A stretch of 64,000 bases of DNA from NCBI GenBank assembly GCA_949825025.1, contig OX463781.1, positions 35,853,537-35,917,536 of the forward strand, given 5' to 3'. Source of the DNA: Siphlonurus alternatus (lineage: Eukaryota; Arthropoda; Insecta; Ephemeroptera; Siphlonuridae). Numbering within the stretch: position 1 is the stretch's first letter; each line of letters opens with the position of its first letter. A program made the position numbers and the translations under genes. The notes under the pieces are model-generated. The model saw only the letters and a program-made list of their open reading frames with translations. It made no database searches and was not told the origin of the DNA. Positions 14,607-27,300 of this stretch are shown one piece after another.

Positions 14607-17393
14607 CTTATGGAATGGAATTTATTAAAAAATAAGAAGAAAACTGTATGTGTACAATGATATAATCATAATAAGTTTGTTTGCTGTTTATGCCTTGTGG
14701 TATGCAACCATTTCAACATATAAGATTCTTTGTTAATTTAACTTACAACTTATTATTATATGGGGCATATGGGTACAACATTGAACCAGGACCACCTTTG
14801 ATTAATAAAGGTGGTCCTGATTGCATGCAATATTTTTACACCTCAGGACAGTATGTGGTGGAACTTCATGTCCTTATGGTTGGTCCTTATCTGTTATCTT
14901 TCATCCCTGTTTAGAAGAAAAGCTCAAATCGAGGTATATAAGCAGAAGCAAGATCCCTGTCCTGTGCTAGTTTTAATAAACAAAATCAATGAGACTAAAG
15001 AAACAATTAATCATTTCTTACATATTGTACAGTACATACGAATTATATTAATTAAGGGAAATCAAAAATACATTTCTGTCACTAGTCACTTGCATAATTA
15101 GGAAACCCCAAAACCAAAAAGCGTAGCTTCCATTTGGTTGGTATCAATGGTGAAAATTATGGATTAAGTTGTTATAGCAAATTTTCAACATAAATCGAGG
15201 CTTATATAAAGTCGATAATTTTCGTGATGTTCAACTTCATGTAAATAAAGTTCATCTCATGCTTGAAAGTGCAGTAAATTGAGCTTTCTCAGTTTCTTTA
15301 TTTTCAATCGTTAATATTTCATATAATTTGAGAATCAAATACTTCCTTCATTATTAGAGCTCAGCTTCCTATTAATTAACCCAAGGAGGGGTGGGGGGGG
15401 TCATTGAACCATGGGTTAAATCCCCATGCTGACGGTTGATGCATGGATTCAAATTTACTCACTAATTATTTGGGCGTATATGCATACGTTGCATATAATA
15501 TACATTAAATATAAATAGGGATATATTATACTTTTTCCCAATATTTTTGGTAGCAATAAGTTACAGTTCTTCCCGTTTTAAAAGGTATAGCTTATAGCTC
15601 CCCCTCTCCTTCCTTATTATCTCTTAATGCTGTAGGGTTAAAGAATATGGAACTGGATACAATGATCGGAAGTATAATATAAATTTGGAACTTTTAAAGC
15701 AAGTTATTATTAGACTAAAAAGTTAGCAATATATATAGCTTTGGTCCACCGCCATATATATATAAGCGTAATATTGTAATACGTAACATATTTATACAGT
15801 ATATAAAAAAATAATGATCGAGCATTGACATTAAAATCATTCAATCTATAATATTTACTCTTTATTACCACACCCAAATAAATTATAAATTATTATTTTA
15901 GCAAATATGACATGTAAAATTAAGTATATATTATTTGTAATATGATTTATAAGATATAATCTTGCCATATATATGATGTATAGAAAAAGAAATGAAGTTT
16001 CTATTTTTAATTTGATAATAATAAAGACGTTATTCTCTTGAATACAAAATAACATTGAAAGCGGTGGACGTTATCAAGATTTAAGAATCTCTGCGCTAAT
16101 TGGCTAGTTGTGTCGACCGTGGCTTGTCATTGCAGATAACAATGAAGACTTTACATAAACTGACCAATTTTTTTTTCTTACGATTGATTATTTCTATAGC
16201 AAATATTGGTACAACCTGCCAAATCACTCATCTTTTGTCTTTATAAAAATATATTAACTTTTTTTTTAAAAAATTGACATGTGAATTTAAAATATAAAAA
16301 CAAAACACTTACCAAGACATGTCGATTTCTTTCGATGTAGAAGGACGTCAACGAAGAGGACGCCGTATTTTGTGGTCAATAATTCTGCAGCCAGACGATT
16401 TACTGTAAAGAAACGAGACAACTTCTTGAGTATACATTGTAAGTTTTATAGATTTTTTTTTCTTGCAAAAAAATACCCCTCTCTACCATCTTTTCCCCTC
16501 TCCTTAAAGTTCAACATAAAATGATAGCATATGATATGCTTGATGTGAATGTAAGCAGTAGGCGCCAAGCCTTAACATAGATTAGATAAACCAAACCCTA
16601 TACATTTACAATTTTTTTTTCTTCTTCAACGATCATAATGTATAAAATCAATTTTTTTTAATTTTTTTTTTTATTACAGTAGAATATAAGTATTACGAAA
16701 TATTTATAATAATTTCAATCATTATTTATCTTATTACTGATAAGACAATGGTCATAATAATTATGTTTTTTTACATCATGTATCATAAGGCAAATACTAT
16801 ATACTACTTATAATGTAATATTATTAATGTAATAATTTATAATAAATTTAAAACGAATTGAGGAATTGATGATAAAAATAATGTTAAGCTAATTTGATTT
16901 TGTTTTCCAAATTTATGAACGCTTTTTATTACAATTGCATCTCGTGACGTCACTAGCTTAAGTCAAGTATCTGTCTTTTTAATTTAAATTTTACTCTTCT
17001 TTTCATTTTCTTATTTGAAAAGGGAGTTTTAAACCTAAAGAAAACCTGAAGAGGATCAAGAGATGCATTCAATTTTATTTTAAGTTTTTATTTTTTATTT
17101 TTTTAAAATTAATTCTTTATATCTAATTACAATTAATGTAAAATTAAATTTCAATACTTGTAAATTAAAGTGAGGACTATTGAAAGATAAGTGGATACAG
17201 GTGTGATTAGTATTTTTCTTTACTCACAACGTTAAAATATTGTTTACTAACTATTATAGTTTTAAACAATATTACATGCAATGTAAAATATTAATATTAA
17301 AATATTAAAAAATATTTTATTGTATAACTTTATAATAACAAACTGTAGTTAAATAAAATGTCAACGAGTGTACTAAATGTAGGTACTAAATGT
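14605..17393. other. Spacer with a moderately complex block at 14680-15300
   Basis: The first 600 bp are less repetitive than the rest. Two overlapping plus-strand frames (14681-14914 and 14811-15101) are open but show no domain I can assign. The segment YNLLLYGAYGYNIEPGPP faintly recalls the (D/N)xExNPGP motif near the start of some LINE second ORFs, but the key residues do not match, so I leave it unassigned. Downstream, 15380-17390 is AT-rich spacer with TGACGTCA at 16945-16952. Confidence 0.4.
14787..14819. repeat. Perfect 13 bp hairpin
   Basis: CAGGACCACCTTT and its exact reverse complement are separated by 7 bp. No U-run follows, and in a eukaryotic spacer this is not read as a terminator. 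Confidence 0.8.
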
Positions 17394-17607
17394 AGTTCAA
17401 CAAATGTAAGGTTACTGCCGGAAGTAGCCGCGGAAGTTGAAGGATTTTGGCTGAACTATAAACATGAAAAATCTAAAAATTTGTATAGAATAGTTTAAAC
17501 CCTAATATAAAAAATCTCTCTACAAAGTTTCAGGTTCAAAACTTAACTAGATATTCCAAAAACCTTGCACTTCCGGCTATTTCCGGTGGTGATCTTATAT
17601 TTGTTAA
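17394..17607. mobile_element. Small inverted-repeat MITE
   Basis: About 214 bp. The left end AACAAATGTAAGGTTACTGC and the following CGGAAGTAGCCG match the reverse complement of the right end (AACAAATATAAGATCACCAC, then CGGAAATAGCCGGAAGT) over about 50 bp with scattered mismatches. There is no open frame. The family was not assigned, because the target duplication is not clear. Confidence 0.6.
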
Positions 17608-19453
17608 AGTGTATATTATTATAAGTATACATAGCAAAAAAATAAGAGTAAACGTTAACGACGCACTCACAGCTGAAAATTCAAAACAAAAAAATTACCT
17701 AACTGAACTTAAATAATATATTTTTATTATTATTAATTTTTAACCCAATATACATTTAAACATAACAAAGGTTAAAACTGGGTGAGGATAACGTACAAAG
17801 CGTAAAAAACACTATATCACATAAGTGGCAGTTATCCTATTAATTGATTATTACACATTATTAAACCAATAAGTTAAGTCAAAGTAATTACATAATAACA
17901 AATAATTACTAAAGAGATAAATAGTATTTTTTTTTTACAGCATTAGCAAACTCATTACCAGTAGCTAATTTAACATTTGGATGGAGCTGATTCCACTCTA
18001 AAACCGATCTACAAATATATGTAATATTAAATATTAATGACTCGATAAATTCAAATTATCCCCATCAAATATAAACCCCAAATCCGAAATGTAACCTGAC
18101 ACAAATAAAGAAATAGAAAGAAACTTCCTAATTTCATAATAACACAGTTATATTCGAAACTCCATATAAGAGAAGGTGGGTGTATTTAGTATAGAGGTGA
18201 TGGAGAACAAGAGAATATTAAATTACTAAGAGAATTTGCGAAGAGAAGAAAAAGTTGACACAAAAATGAACTTGTAATAAAATCCACGTAAATCTACAAA
18301 ATTAAAAGTTTGAAATTTATTTTAATTGCTAGGATTTTGTGCAGTACAATTATTGTAACAATTGGTACTATTTTTTTAATTCATAACATATTTTCTTTTT
18401 ATTTTATTCATATATAATAACATAAATTCATAATAAAAAAATAGCAATAAAAGCACTTATAAAAAGCATGCATCTTTCTTTTTTTTTTTCGCATTTAAAA
18501 AAAAAAAACAGTGCATTAATTTTGAATGAGAAAAATAAACATTGTATGTCATTCACATTCTTTTAAGTGGTCTGCTTACACAAACTCAGTCTTATACAAT
18601 ACAGCAGCAGCACATTTCTCCTGGCACAGAAGAACAAGATGAGATACACGTTACATTGTTCTATCTACCACATCCCTTCAACTGATGACTTTTTGATAAT
18701 ACCATGAACTTTCCCCCCTAAAAAAAAAAAATGGTTTTAAAAAATTCATACTTTTTCAACTGCTTTTCATTGTCTAAGTATATTTTTTCAGTTCGTTTAA
18801 TTCTCAACAACAAAAGAAGGTGTTGTCTCCAAGTAATGAGAATTCTTTTTTTTTTTTCCTCATCCCTTCTTTTTTTGAGAGAGAAACTTTTTGCTTCTCT
18901 TTCGTATTCAGACAAAATATAGGGGGTGAATCCTCTATATTGATGTTGTATGTACATCATGTACGGATAGATATGGAAACAGTGTAGCATATACAAACGT
19001 GTACTGTAAGGAACTAGGAGGGCCTCATCATCACTAATAACAACATCTGTCCACTACTTTTTGTCATTTTCACATTATAAAAAAATACTTACCAGTTTAG
19101 TAAAATACATTATTATAAGACTATACTCGATATGTAATATGCATATTTTATTATAATGATTAATTATGCGTGTGTGTATGTGTGTGTGTTTTAATTTTAA
19201 AGTAATAAAAATATATATTATTGGATTTGGTTAAGGTTAATTCAAAATTATTGAATTCATATTGTAAAAAAATATATATATATTATATTATTATTTATGT
19301 TATTAATAATTTTAATTACTGTATTATCATACGTGCGTAAATATATGTTTTTTATTTTTAAGTTTTTGTAACTTGCACAATCTGCAAGATATTTTGTTAT
19401 TTCTCTTACGTCATATAGTCATGTACATATTTAACACATCAATCACATTCTAA
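17608..19453. other. AT-rich spacer
   Basis: No gene. It contains paired poly-T and poly-A runs near 18478-18508. The overlapping frames at 18718-18996 fall on A/T tracts and are not supported. Confidence 0.5.
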
Positions 19454-19678
19454 ATCGAATGTATAGTTACTGAAAGACATAACACTCAATTTTTCAAAAA
19501 CTGTGCAATGTATCAAACAGCTAAATTTTATGAATTTTTACCAGCATGTTTGAAGGAAATAAAAACCAGTAAACTTTTTCGCACAAAATTAAAGAATGTA
19601 TTGATCAATAAAGAGTTTTACTCTATTAAAGCTTTTGAGAGTAATAAAATGTCTGAAAAAGTATTATCAGGATTATAA
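19454..19678 (+). pseudogene. C-terminal fragment of a LINE reverse transcriptase
   Basis: The plus-strand frame from 19454 (after a stop at 19451) to the stop at 19676-19678 encodes 74 residues ending in AKFYEFLPACLKEIKTSKLF, then RTKLKNVLINKEFYSIKAFE. The pattern 'LP..LK.....FRTKLK..L....FYSI.EF' is the familiar extreme C-terminus of endonuclease/reverse-transcriptase polyproteins of Jockey- or CR1-like non-LTR retrotransposons of invertebrates. Only the tail is present: the endonuclease domain and the YxDD-containing polymerase core are absent, as expected of a 5'-truncated copy. It is followed by a 3' untranslated region and an A-rich tail (to 20036). The clade is inferred from memory of the family, not from a search. 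Confidence 0.7.
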
Positions 19679-19717
19679 AATAAACAAAATTATAAATTTA
19701 TATATACATTGTATTGA

Positions 19718-19806
<89 letters not shown>

Positions 19807-20036
19807 TGTTCCACATAAACTAAAATTGATCAGTATTAATGGTGACTTTGGCTTGTATTTTGTTTTTATTATTATTGTCAGTGATTGTGTTTGATAGTGT
19901 TAAATAACTTATGTAAATATGTTTAAAATTTGATGTATTTATGTTGTATTTTTGTCCAATTTTGACTTGAACATATGTTTGTCTTGTAGTACAACCAAAA
20001 AGAAGTTCCAAAATAAAAATAAAATAAAATAAAAAT
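19679..20036 (+). mobile_element. LINE 3' untranslated region and A-rich tail
   Basis: This segment lies directly downstream of the reverse-transcriptase fragment and ends in repeated AAAATA units (20010-20036), the usual tail of a non-LTR element. It is interrupted by an (AT)n run (19721-19799) that must have expanded after insertion. The boundary is inferred from the tail, and no target duplication was identified. Confidence 0.6.
19721..19799. repeat. (AT)n microsatellite inside LINE 3' UTR
   Basis: About 79 bp of alternating AT. Confidence 0.95.
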
Positions 20037-21944
20037 ACATCATAGAGACAGGCATAAAATGACTGACTATTATGACTTTAAAAGTGATATTATAAAAATT
20101 CCTAATGGTTCTTTTTCCATTACCAACAATGTTTTTTTTTTATAAAATACCTTTTCTTGAAAATATAAGAACAATGGCCTTTTTAAATCATACTCTTCAG
20201 TATATTTATGTTTATAGTACACTATATATAGAGTACATTGCGCTGAGGTGAGCCTGAATGCACATACCAGCATATAAAAAAGTATAATTTCTAGTTCTAT
20301 TTTTTTATTTCTTTTTTACTTAACTGTAAAAATTAAATTGGGTTTAAAAAATTGAAAGAATACGCCAGTACACGATTTACATAGAAAAACTCACACCACC
20401 AAAGAATAAATAAATATTCAAGTATTTGGACCGCTGCAATTTCCCTCCTCCGATAGTGACCCTTTACTTTTTGTACATCTTTCCTGCATGAGTCTTACGT
20501 TATAAAAGCATAAACAGTAAAACAGCAAACTCTTCTAATATATAATAAAAATAAAATTTGCAGAATTTGAATGAACTTTAGCACGAATGATATATATGTA
20601 AAGTAAGTTTCTCATATAGCATATTATATACATATTATTGTATATAATATGACTAAAGAAAGCAGAGTGTGGTATATGTTTTAAGTACTTGCATAGTCAT
20701 CATATCTCTCTTTCTCTGACGAGTGGGTGCACACCGCTTGTTAGTACTAACATATAATATAGCAGCATAAGCATTAGTCACTATATACCACTAACTAAGA
20801 GTTTTGCTTTATAGTTATAGAAAAGGGAACGTTCTATATTATATTCAATTGAATGGTGACCAAATGATCTTTCGTTATTAAAGAAAAAAAAAAAAGTTAT
20901 GATATTTTTTTTTAAAGAATAAGTTTAGTGATGATAAAGCTGATAATACTTAATATTTCTTGTCATCAGAGCACTTTGAAACAAAAACCACATGATTATT
21001 CTAACAGTGCTGACTATTGATAAAAAGTTTACTCAGTATAACATGTTAAAATAACCTAAAGTATATCTTCATTATATAAGCTATCGTATAACAAGCATCA
21101 ACCCCCCCCGATTTTAACCTCAATTTCTACCGCTTTGTTTCCGAACAACGTACGCTGCTAGTGCTGCCACAAATTAGCACTGTGGTTTGTGATGATGCCA
21201 TTGTGAACAAACTCCCTTCGCTTACAATCAACTCTCACTAATTACTCGAGCTGTGTTGTTTTCAAATCCCTCCCCTACTACTTCTTAATAACACCTCATT
21301 GGTGTAAATTTATTTCTATTATTTAGTGTGAACTTTTTTTTAAAAAATAATGTTATAAAATATATTTATTAATAATTTTAATATTTAAATTTTACTTATT
21401 TATTTTAGAATATAGTAAGAATAATAAAAATATGTATATAAAGATGATATTGTAATTTTAAAAATGTCATAAACAGATAAAAAAAAAATCGGATGTAAAA
21501 TAAATTTTAAAGTAACATTTTTTTATATTAAAAATATCGGAAATTAAAAAAGAATATAACAATTAATAGTAAAGACATTATAGATACAAGGGAAGAACTT
21601 ATTTAGGGGTTGCTTATAGTATTTTGTTTCCCCTTATATATATTGTAGTTACTGCAGTTGAATCAGGAAGCTGGTCCAATATTGCATTGCTAATGCCAGC
21701 ACGTCGTCACCACAGCGATTTGTTCTTTTTCTCGCCTCCTTCTCCCACCCTCCTCACACCATCAGAGATTTTCGCATACATGAGTATATATATAGTGGGG
21801 TGCCCCCCTCCTTGCCTCCCTAGCTCGCTCTCTTGTCTCAAACTCATTTCCGACTCATGACGGGATATTTAATTTCAATTCACTAACATGAACAATCAGC
21901 TTTTCATGTTTTCTCTTCAAATCACATATAGATTTTTCTCTCTC

Positions 21945-21978
<34 letters not shown>

Positions 21979-22430
21979 TTTTAATATTTTTATACTCAAT
22001 TTCTCTCTTCATTTTAGTTTGTCACTACCAGAATTTGCTTATATGTTGGAAAATTAGATCTTTATATATTTACATCACCCTAATAATATTTTATACAAAT
22101 CGTTTTATATACTGGATTTCTCCCCACTACTTTTTTTTATATGAGTAACATAATAACAAGGAAAACGTGGTGTTTTAAAAAAAAAAAAAAAACTTTATGA
22201 CGTGAAAGGAAGGAAAATGTATTGTTTAGTTTAGGTAAAGAAGTATAAATATTAATAAAAGAGAATTAATTATTCAATTTCCCTAACATTTACATTTTTT
22301 CAAAGCTATGCAACTTTTTAAGCTTTATTGTAATGCGGGATTGCATAACTTAAAAAAATAAGTAAAAAGTGAAAAAAAAAAAAAAAAGAAATTGTTTCCA
22401 ATATTAATATATATGAGGTAAAAAATAATG

Positions 22431-22432
<2 letters not shown>
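20037..22432. other. AT-rich spacer
   Basis: No supportable gene. It includes 30 consecutive T residues at 21946-21975. The block 21090-21300 is of ordinary complexity but has no long frame. The frame at 21624-21860 shows no recognisable features. Confidence 0.5.

Positions 22433-22513
<81 letters not shown>
22433..22513. repeat. (AT)n microsatellite
   Basis: About 80 bp of alternating AT. The Tyr/Ile-repeat frame on the minus strand is an artefact. Confidence 0.97.
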
Positions 22514-22516
<3 letters not shown>

Positions 22517-23521
22517 CTTCATGCTATGAATCCTAAAATTGTATTTATATTATGTAAATTTGAATCTATTTTGTATCTAAATTTATTTTATATAAAAAAT
22601 GTTAAATTTATACACAAAAAATATTATTGTCATCAGGTTATCAATTATTCAATTCAAGAAAATACGAATTACAAATATGAAAAAAGTTTGTAACTTTTAA
22701 AATTCCCAAAAGAAAACATAAAGAAAAACATATTATATATAAAGAAAAGGGATAAGTTATAAAACACGGATAACGATTGTTTGCACTTGGATATGAATTT
22801 GAAGTCTTCCGATGACATAAAATGATGGTAAAGAAAAGAAGACAGAGAGACCCGAGGGACACGGAGGCGCGAACGACAGACAGAGGGCGCCTCTGGGGCT
22901 CCACATGATGCGTAGCGCTCACAAGGGGAACGTATATAGAATAGAAAGACGACGACTAAGCGAGAAACAACAAGCCACATCGTCACTATTCTTTTAATGT
23001 CACTTCAGGACAGTTGGTGTTAAATATGGATGTTTTTCAAGAACAAGAAACCCAACGTTTGTTTACATAGATTATACTTCAAACTACAAACATAACATAT
23101 GACGTCATTCAGTTGTCACTCACATATTACGTCTATTTCTTTTCTAAAATTTGACCTTGCAATTTTCATAAATATATTAGTAAACCATCATTACAGTATT
23201 TAGTTTTTTACTAATCTCTTTCATGAATCAAAAGTATATATCTCACAATAAAATATGCACTCAAATAATAACAAATTTCCGTCTGTTTGCACTTTGAATG
23301 CAGTTTAGTTTCCTTGTATGATTTACATTGATTTTAATAAATCCCGAAGTAAATAATAAAATATCAGATAACTCTTATAGCTTATAGCCATGCAAACGTT
23401 CAAACAATCACTTGTTAATAAATACTTTATTGGTTGCATAACCCTAATAATATTTTATACAAATCAATACAGGCGCGGAGATCAAAAAGGCTGCAAATAA
23501 ACACCTTTTATGGTTTCCTAA

Positions 23522-24305
23522 CTCCTAGTCATAGCCCTCTGGTGGAAGGCCAAGACCAGCAGGGGCGATCGTCAACTGTCAACATATTAGCCGTCTGAAA
23601 TTTAAAAAATAACACGCAAAGTAATGGGGAGGAAATATTTTTTTAAAAATATTTACCTGATATTATTGAAGGTATCTTGTAGTGCGATACTACTTTAATG
23701 TAGTCTCCTGCGTGCTGATTATTTTATTTAGTTGATAAATATTATACTACCTGAGAAATATTACGGTAAAGTCAGGGCGGGAACTTAGTTATATCTTCCA
23801 AGCCTTGGATATGTATCATGACGTCACGGAATATTGAAAATGCAAAAAAGTACTTGCATCAACTTTCATACATTATTTTCGATGTAGTAAATAACTTTAC
23901 TTGATATACAAAGTAAAGAAATTGCAATTAAGTAAAGTGAAAGTCACTCGCTATGAAGAAAGGTTTTCAATGTTTATATGACGTCATCGCCAGTAAACTG
24001 ACTTTTTCCTTCGCGGCTTCGCGCATGCGCAGATGTAACAGAAGTCGGGTTCATAAAACATTAATTGGAGTGTATTAATATTGGTTTTGCGTGAAAAAGA
24101 AGGTTGCTACGCAAGATTAGACTATATTAGAGTTAAACTAGTTTCGTTTTCAAAACTCTAGCACACAGCGCAATTGTCGTAAACCGCGACCAAAGTGAAG
24201 TCCTCTCCCATTTGATTACACGCAAAGCTGCTGCTCAGTAGGACGGCTATTGAAAAGTGGGCGCGGTCAGGTCTTGGCCTTCCACCAGAGGGCTATGCTC
24301 CTAGT
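23522..24305. mobile_element. hAT-like non-autonomous transposon with 8 bp target duplication
   Basis: The element proper is 23530-24297 (768 bp). Its ends are perfect inverted repeats of 28 bp starting CATAGCCCTCTGGTGGAAGG. It is bounded by identical 8 bp direct repeats CTCCTAGT at 23522-23529 and 24298-24305. An 8 bp target duplication with short perfect terminal repeats is the standard mark of the hAT superfamily; P elements also make 8 bp duplications. The interior has no transposase frame and is more GC-rich than the flanks. It carries TGACGTCA twice (23819, 23979). The perfect ends and duplication indicate a recent insertion. Confidence 0.9.
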
Positions 24306-27300
24306 GTACAGTACATATAACAGTATATGTACAGTACAGTATATGTATACAGTATATAGATATGAAATTATGTTGTATATTTACAGGATTATTATAAAGA
24401 CAAAGAGGAGAGTTTTTGAGTTTAGATCTTATATCCACACTTTTTGTGCAAATACAAGAGCCATTACTTTATGGTAAAAAAAACGTTCCTCGAAAATTTT
24501 CTGGATTCACTACTGTAGTTGTATCATAATTATAATATTGAGCAAAATTTCACTATTATATTAAGAAGAAAAACAATACTTTATATAATTTCTTTAAATT
24601 GATTAATGTCTTTCCAGTGAAGGGAAAAACACGGGAGATTTGTTGATTTAATGTTACCTGATGCATCATGGGTACGGGCTACACTAGCGCCAACATTTTG
24701 TACTCTGGTGGACGAAATCAGGTACTACATTGTCCCACGGTTATGTTTCATTGAACAGACATTTACATCAATGATTTGTCACAAACATTACGTACGTGAA
24801 GGCTTTGATAAATTTTAATTAAATATTTATATCAGTACTTGGAACCCAATTTTATGCAAGTCAAGTTTTTGTAACATCTAAGCCATCATTTTTAAAAGCT
24901 AAGGGGAGATAATTGGGGCAAATATTTGTGCAGACTCGAAGTTGTGACGCGGTGTCAACAAAAGGTAACCGCTTTATCATACTGGAGGTGTAAAATTTTC
25001 TGACAACATAAGCAGTTCTATTCTGTAAACAAGTATGCAATAACAAAAACAAATTGGTGTGTTTACAGAAAAAAAAAAGAAAAATGTAAAAATTTATCAG
25101 CGTTGTTTACAAACTAAACATTTGCCTAAAATTTTTGTTTTCATATTTTTAGTTTAATGTATGCATCCAATTAATTTATATTAAAAATTAAGTTATATAT
25201 AAAACTTGAAATCAGGTTATTATCTTAAATAAAATAATAATCAGTATTTTAAAATTAATATATTTTAATATATATAATATAATTAATTTTTACAGTACAA
25301 AAAAAATAGGTTATTTCAACATATTTTTAGTAAAAACTTAAAAGTTAAAAAAAAATGCAAATAAAAATATGACAAAAAAATCCTTCAGTAGATGAGTAAT
25401 TGCATATTTCATGATGATGATTTTTTTTTCCTTTTTCCTTTTTTTTTCTCTTCTGATGTTAAACTTACAAAGAATGCTAATAAAAGCACAAGTAAATAGA
25501 ATTACACATGAATTTTATCCTGTAAAACATCATCATTATACATACAGCTGCTATAGTTTGACGTTGACACAACGAATGACTCAAGTTCATTTGCCATATA
25601 CTACAAGGGTTTGTCTGATGATAACTACAAGTGTCGAGCTGGTTGGTGTGTTCCATGGCCTTAAGCTCCCCTACCCCCTCTTCCTTTCCAGGCGCCAGCC
25701 CACCCAGCCGTTTGATGTTCAACATCTCGTGCTCGCTGTCTGCCATCTATTTGAGTGCGTTTTCCTCTGATTTGCAGATTAGTCAAATTATCCAATCTGT
25801 TCTCTTTTCACTCCCTTGTGTCTTGAGAAGAAAATGGAAAGGGATGAGAAAAGGAGAGAGATTTAGGGGGTAAGGGTACAAAGCATCTTCTTCTTCTTTC
25901 TCAAACATAAGGCATCAATCTCGCACAAGCAAGCACCAGCCTAATCAAAGCAAATTCATACAGTAAAAAAAAAGTTAAGATAATGACTTCAGCTAGAGTG
26001 CTTTCTTTATTATAATATATGATGAAAAAGAAGAAAAACACTAAGGAATAATATTTCTGCATATCGGTATAGTCTTTCGGGCAAAAAATCGTATCTGGTC
26101 AAATTTCATAATCGCGTTTGAGCTGTATAAACATAATATAAATTATTTTAGTCCAGACAGACAGATATTGTCACAAACGGACTGAAGCTATTAAAGGCAA
26201 TAATTATAACATGTAGACTTCCTGATTGTGACAGTATCAGACGTCAACAGCTAGTGTTTGGACGTTGATCGAAACAATAAATAATTGTATTAAACTCCCC
26301 TATACGTTTACAATAATAATGAAATTTTGTTCAATTAATAATACACCAAAACAACGTTATTAAATTTAAAACCTTTTAATCCCTTTGTAACCCTTTGATC
26401 AACAAAATCTGAATAGAGCAATAGACAAGCAGTAGGCGTATTAAGTCACGGGATATAATATTATATAACACAATTATTTTAGTTTGCAAAATAAACCTTT
26501 CGCAACTACCCCCACATCTCTCTCTCTCTCTCTCTTGAAAAAAATTATTTGTTCCTATTTTATAATAGTTAAGGATTATTGTCGCTAGTCTTAGGAGATG
26601 GTGAATCACTCCGAAAATTATAGTAAACCTTCCTTACATTATAACATTTATATCATAAATATTCAGCGAAAAAAAAAAAAAAAATGGAGCAACAGTCGAT
26701 CTAGTTTTTGAGAGTATGTACAGTACATACATCTCGGGATAGTGAAAACTTTCTGATTTGCTGAAGGAACTAAAAGTTTTAATTTGCATATTTTTGGAAA
26801 GATGAAATTTTTGATAAATTATATAAAACACACACACACATACACAGTTCCAGTCCATCACATATTAAGCTGCGTGACAGAGCAGGGGGGCATTCATGCA
26901 ATGTGATCAGAAATTTTAAATTTATGAAAGAAAGAAGAACATTCGGAATTAAAGAAATAGAAAACTTATGAAGAAGACAGGAAAAATTTAACACTTTTGG
27001 CAAAAATAAACGGTAAAAAATGAAAATGTACGGAATTCTGACAAGATTATTCCTGTGCAATATTTCAAGCTTTATATTTATCTACGTCTCTTTTCTCTCC
27101 ATCATTTTTTTTTCCCCAACATAACATCAAATAAAGGTGTGAGATTGCTATATAGAGAATCAGTAACAGAAATACAGGGGGGTTAGGAATGCATTTAAAA
27201 TTCCATTTAAACTCGTTTAAAAAGGCAATGGTCTTTTTACTTCCCTAGCTCATACATTTATATACTTGGTTTTTGTATAAAGCCCTTAGGGTGATGAAGT

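Noticed and set aside
14681..14914. Possible LINE ORF2 start with an NPGP-like motif (YNIEPGPP)
   Set aside because: The conserved Asp/Glu-Asn-Pro-Gly-Pro order is not met and no endonuclease-like sequence follows.
24660..24735. TACCTGAT...ATCAGGTA inverted pair around a GC-richer 60 bp
   Set aside because: Only 8 bp of perfect arm, no duplication and no second copy. Chance is plausible.
25477..25746. Minus-strand frame beginning MADSEHEMLNIKRLGG, and the plus-strand exon-like reading of the same region
   Set aside because: The two readings conflict, neither is recognised, and the start context is weak. Mentioned only in the spacer entry.
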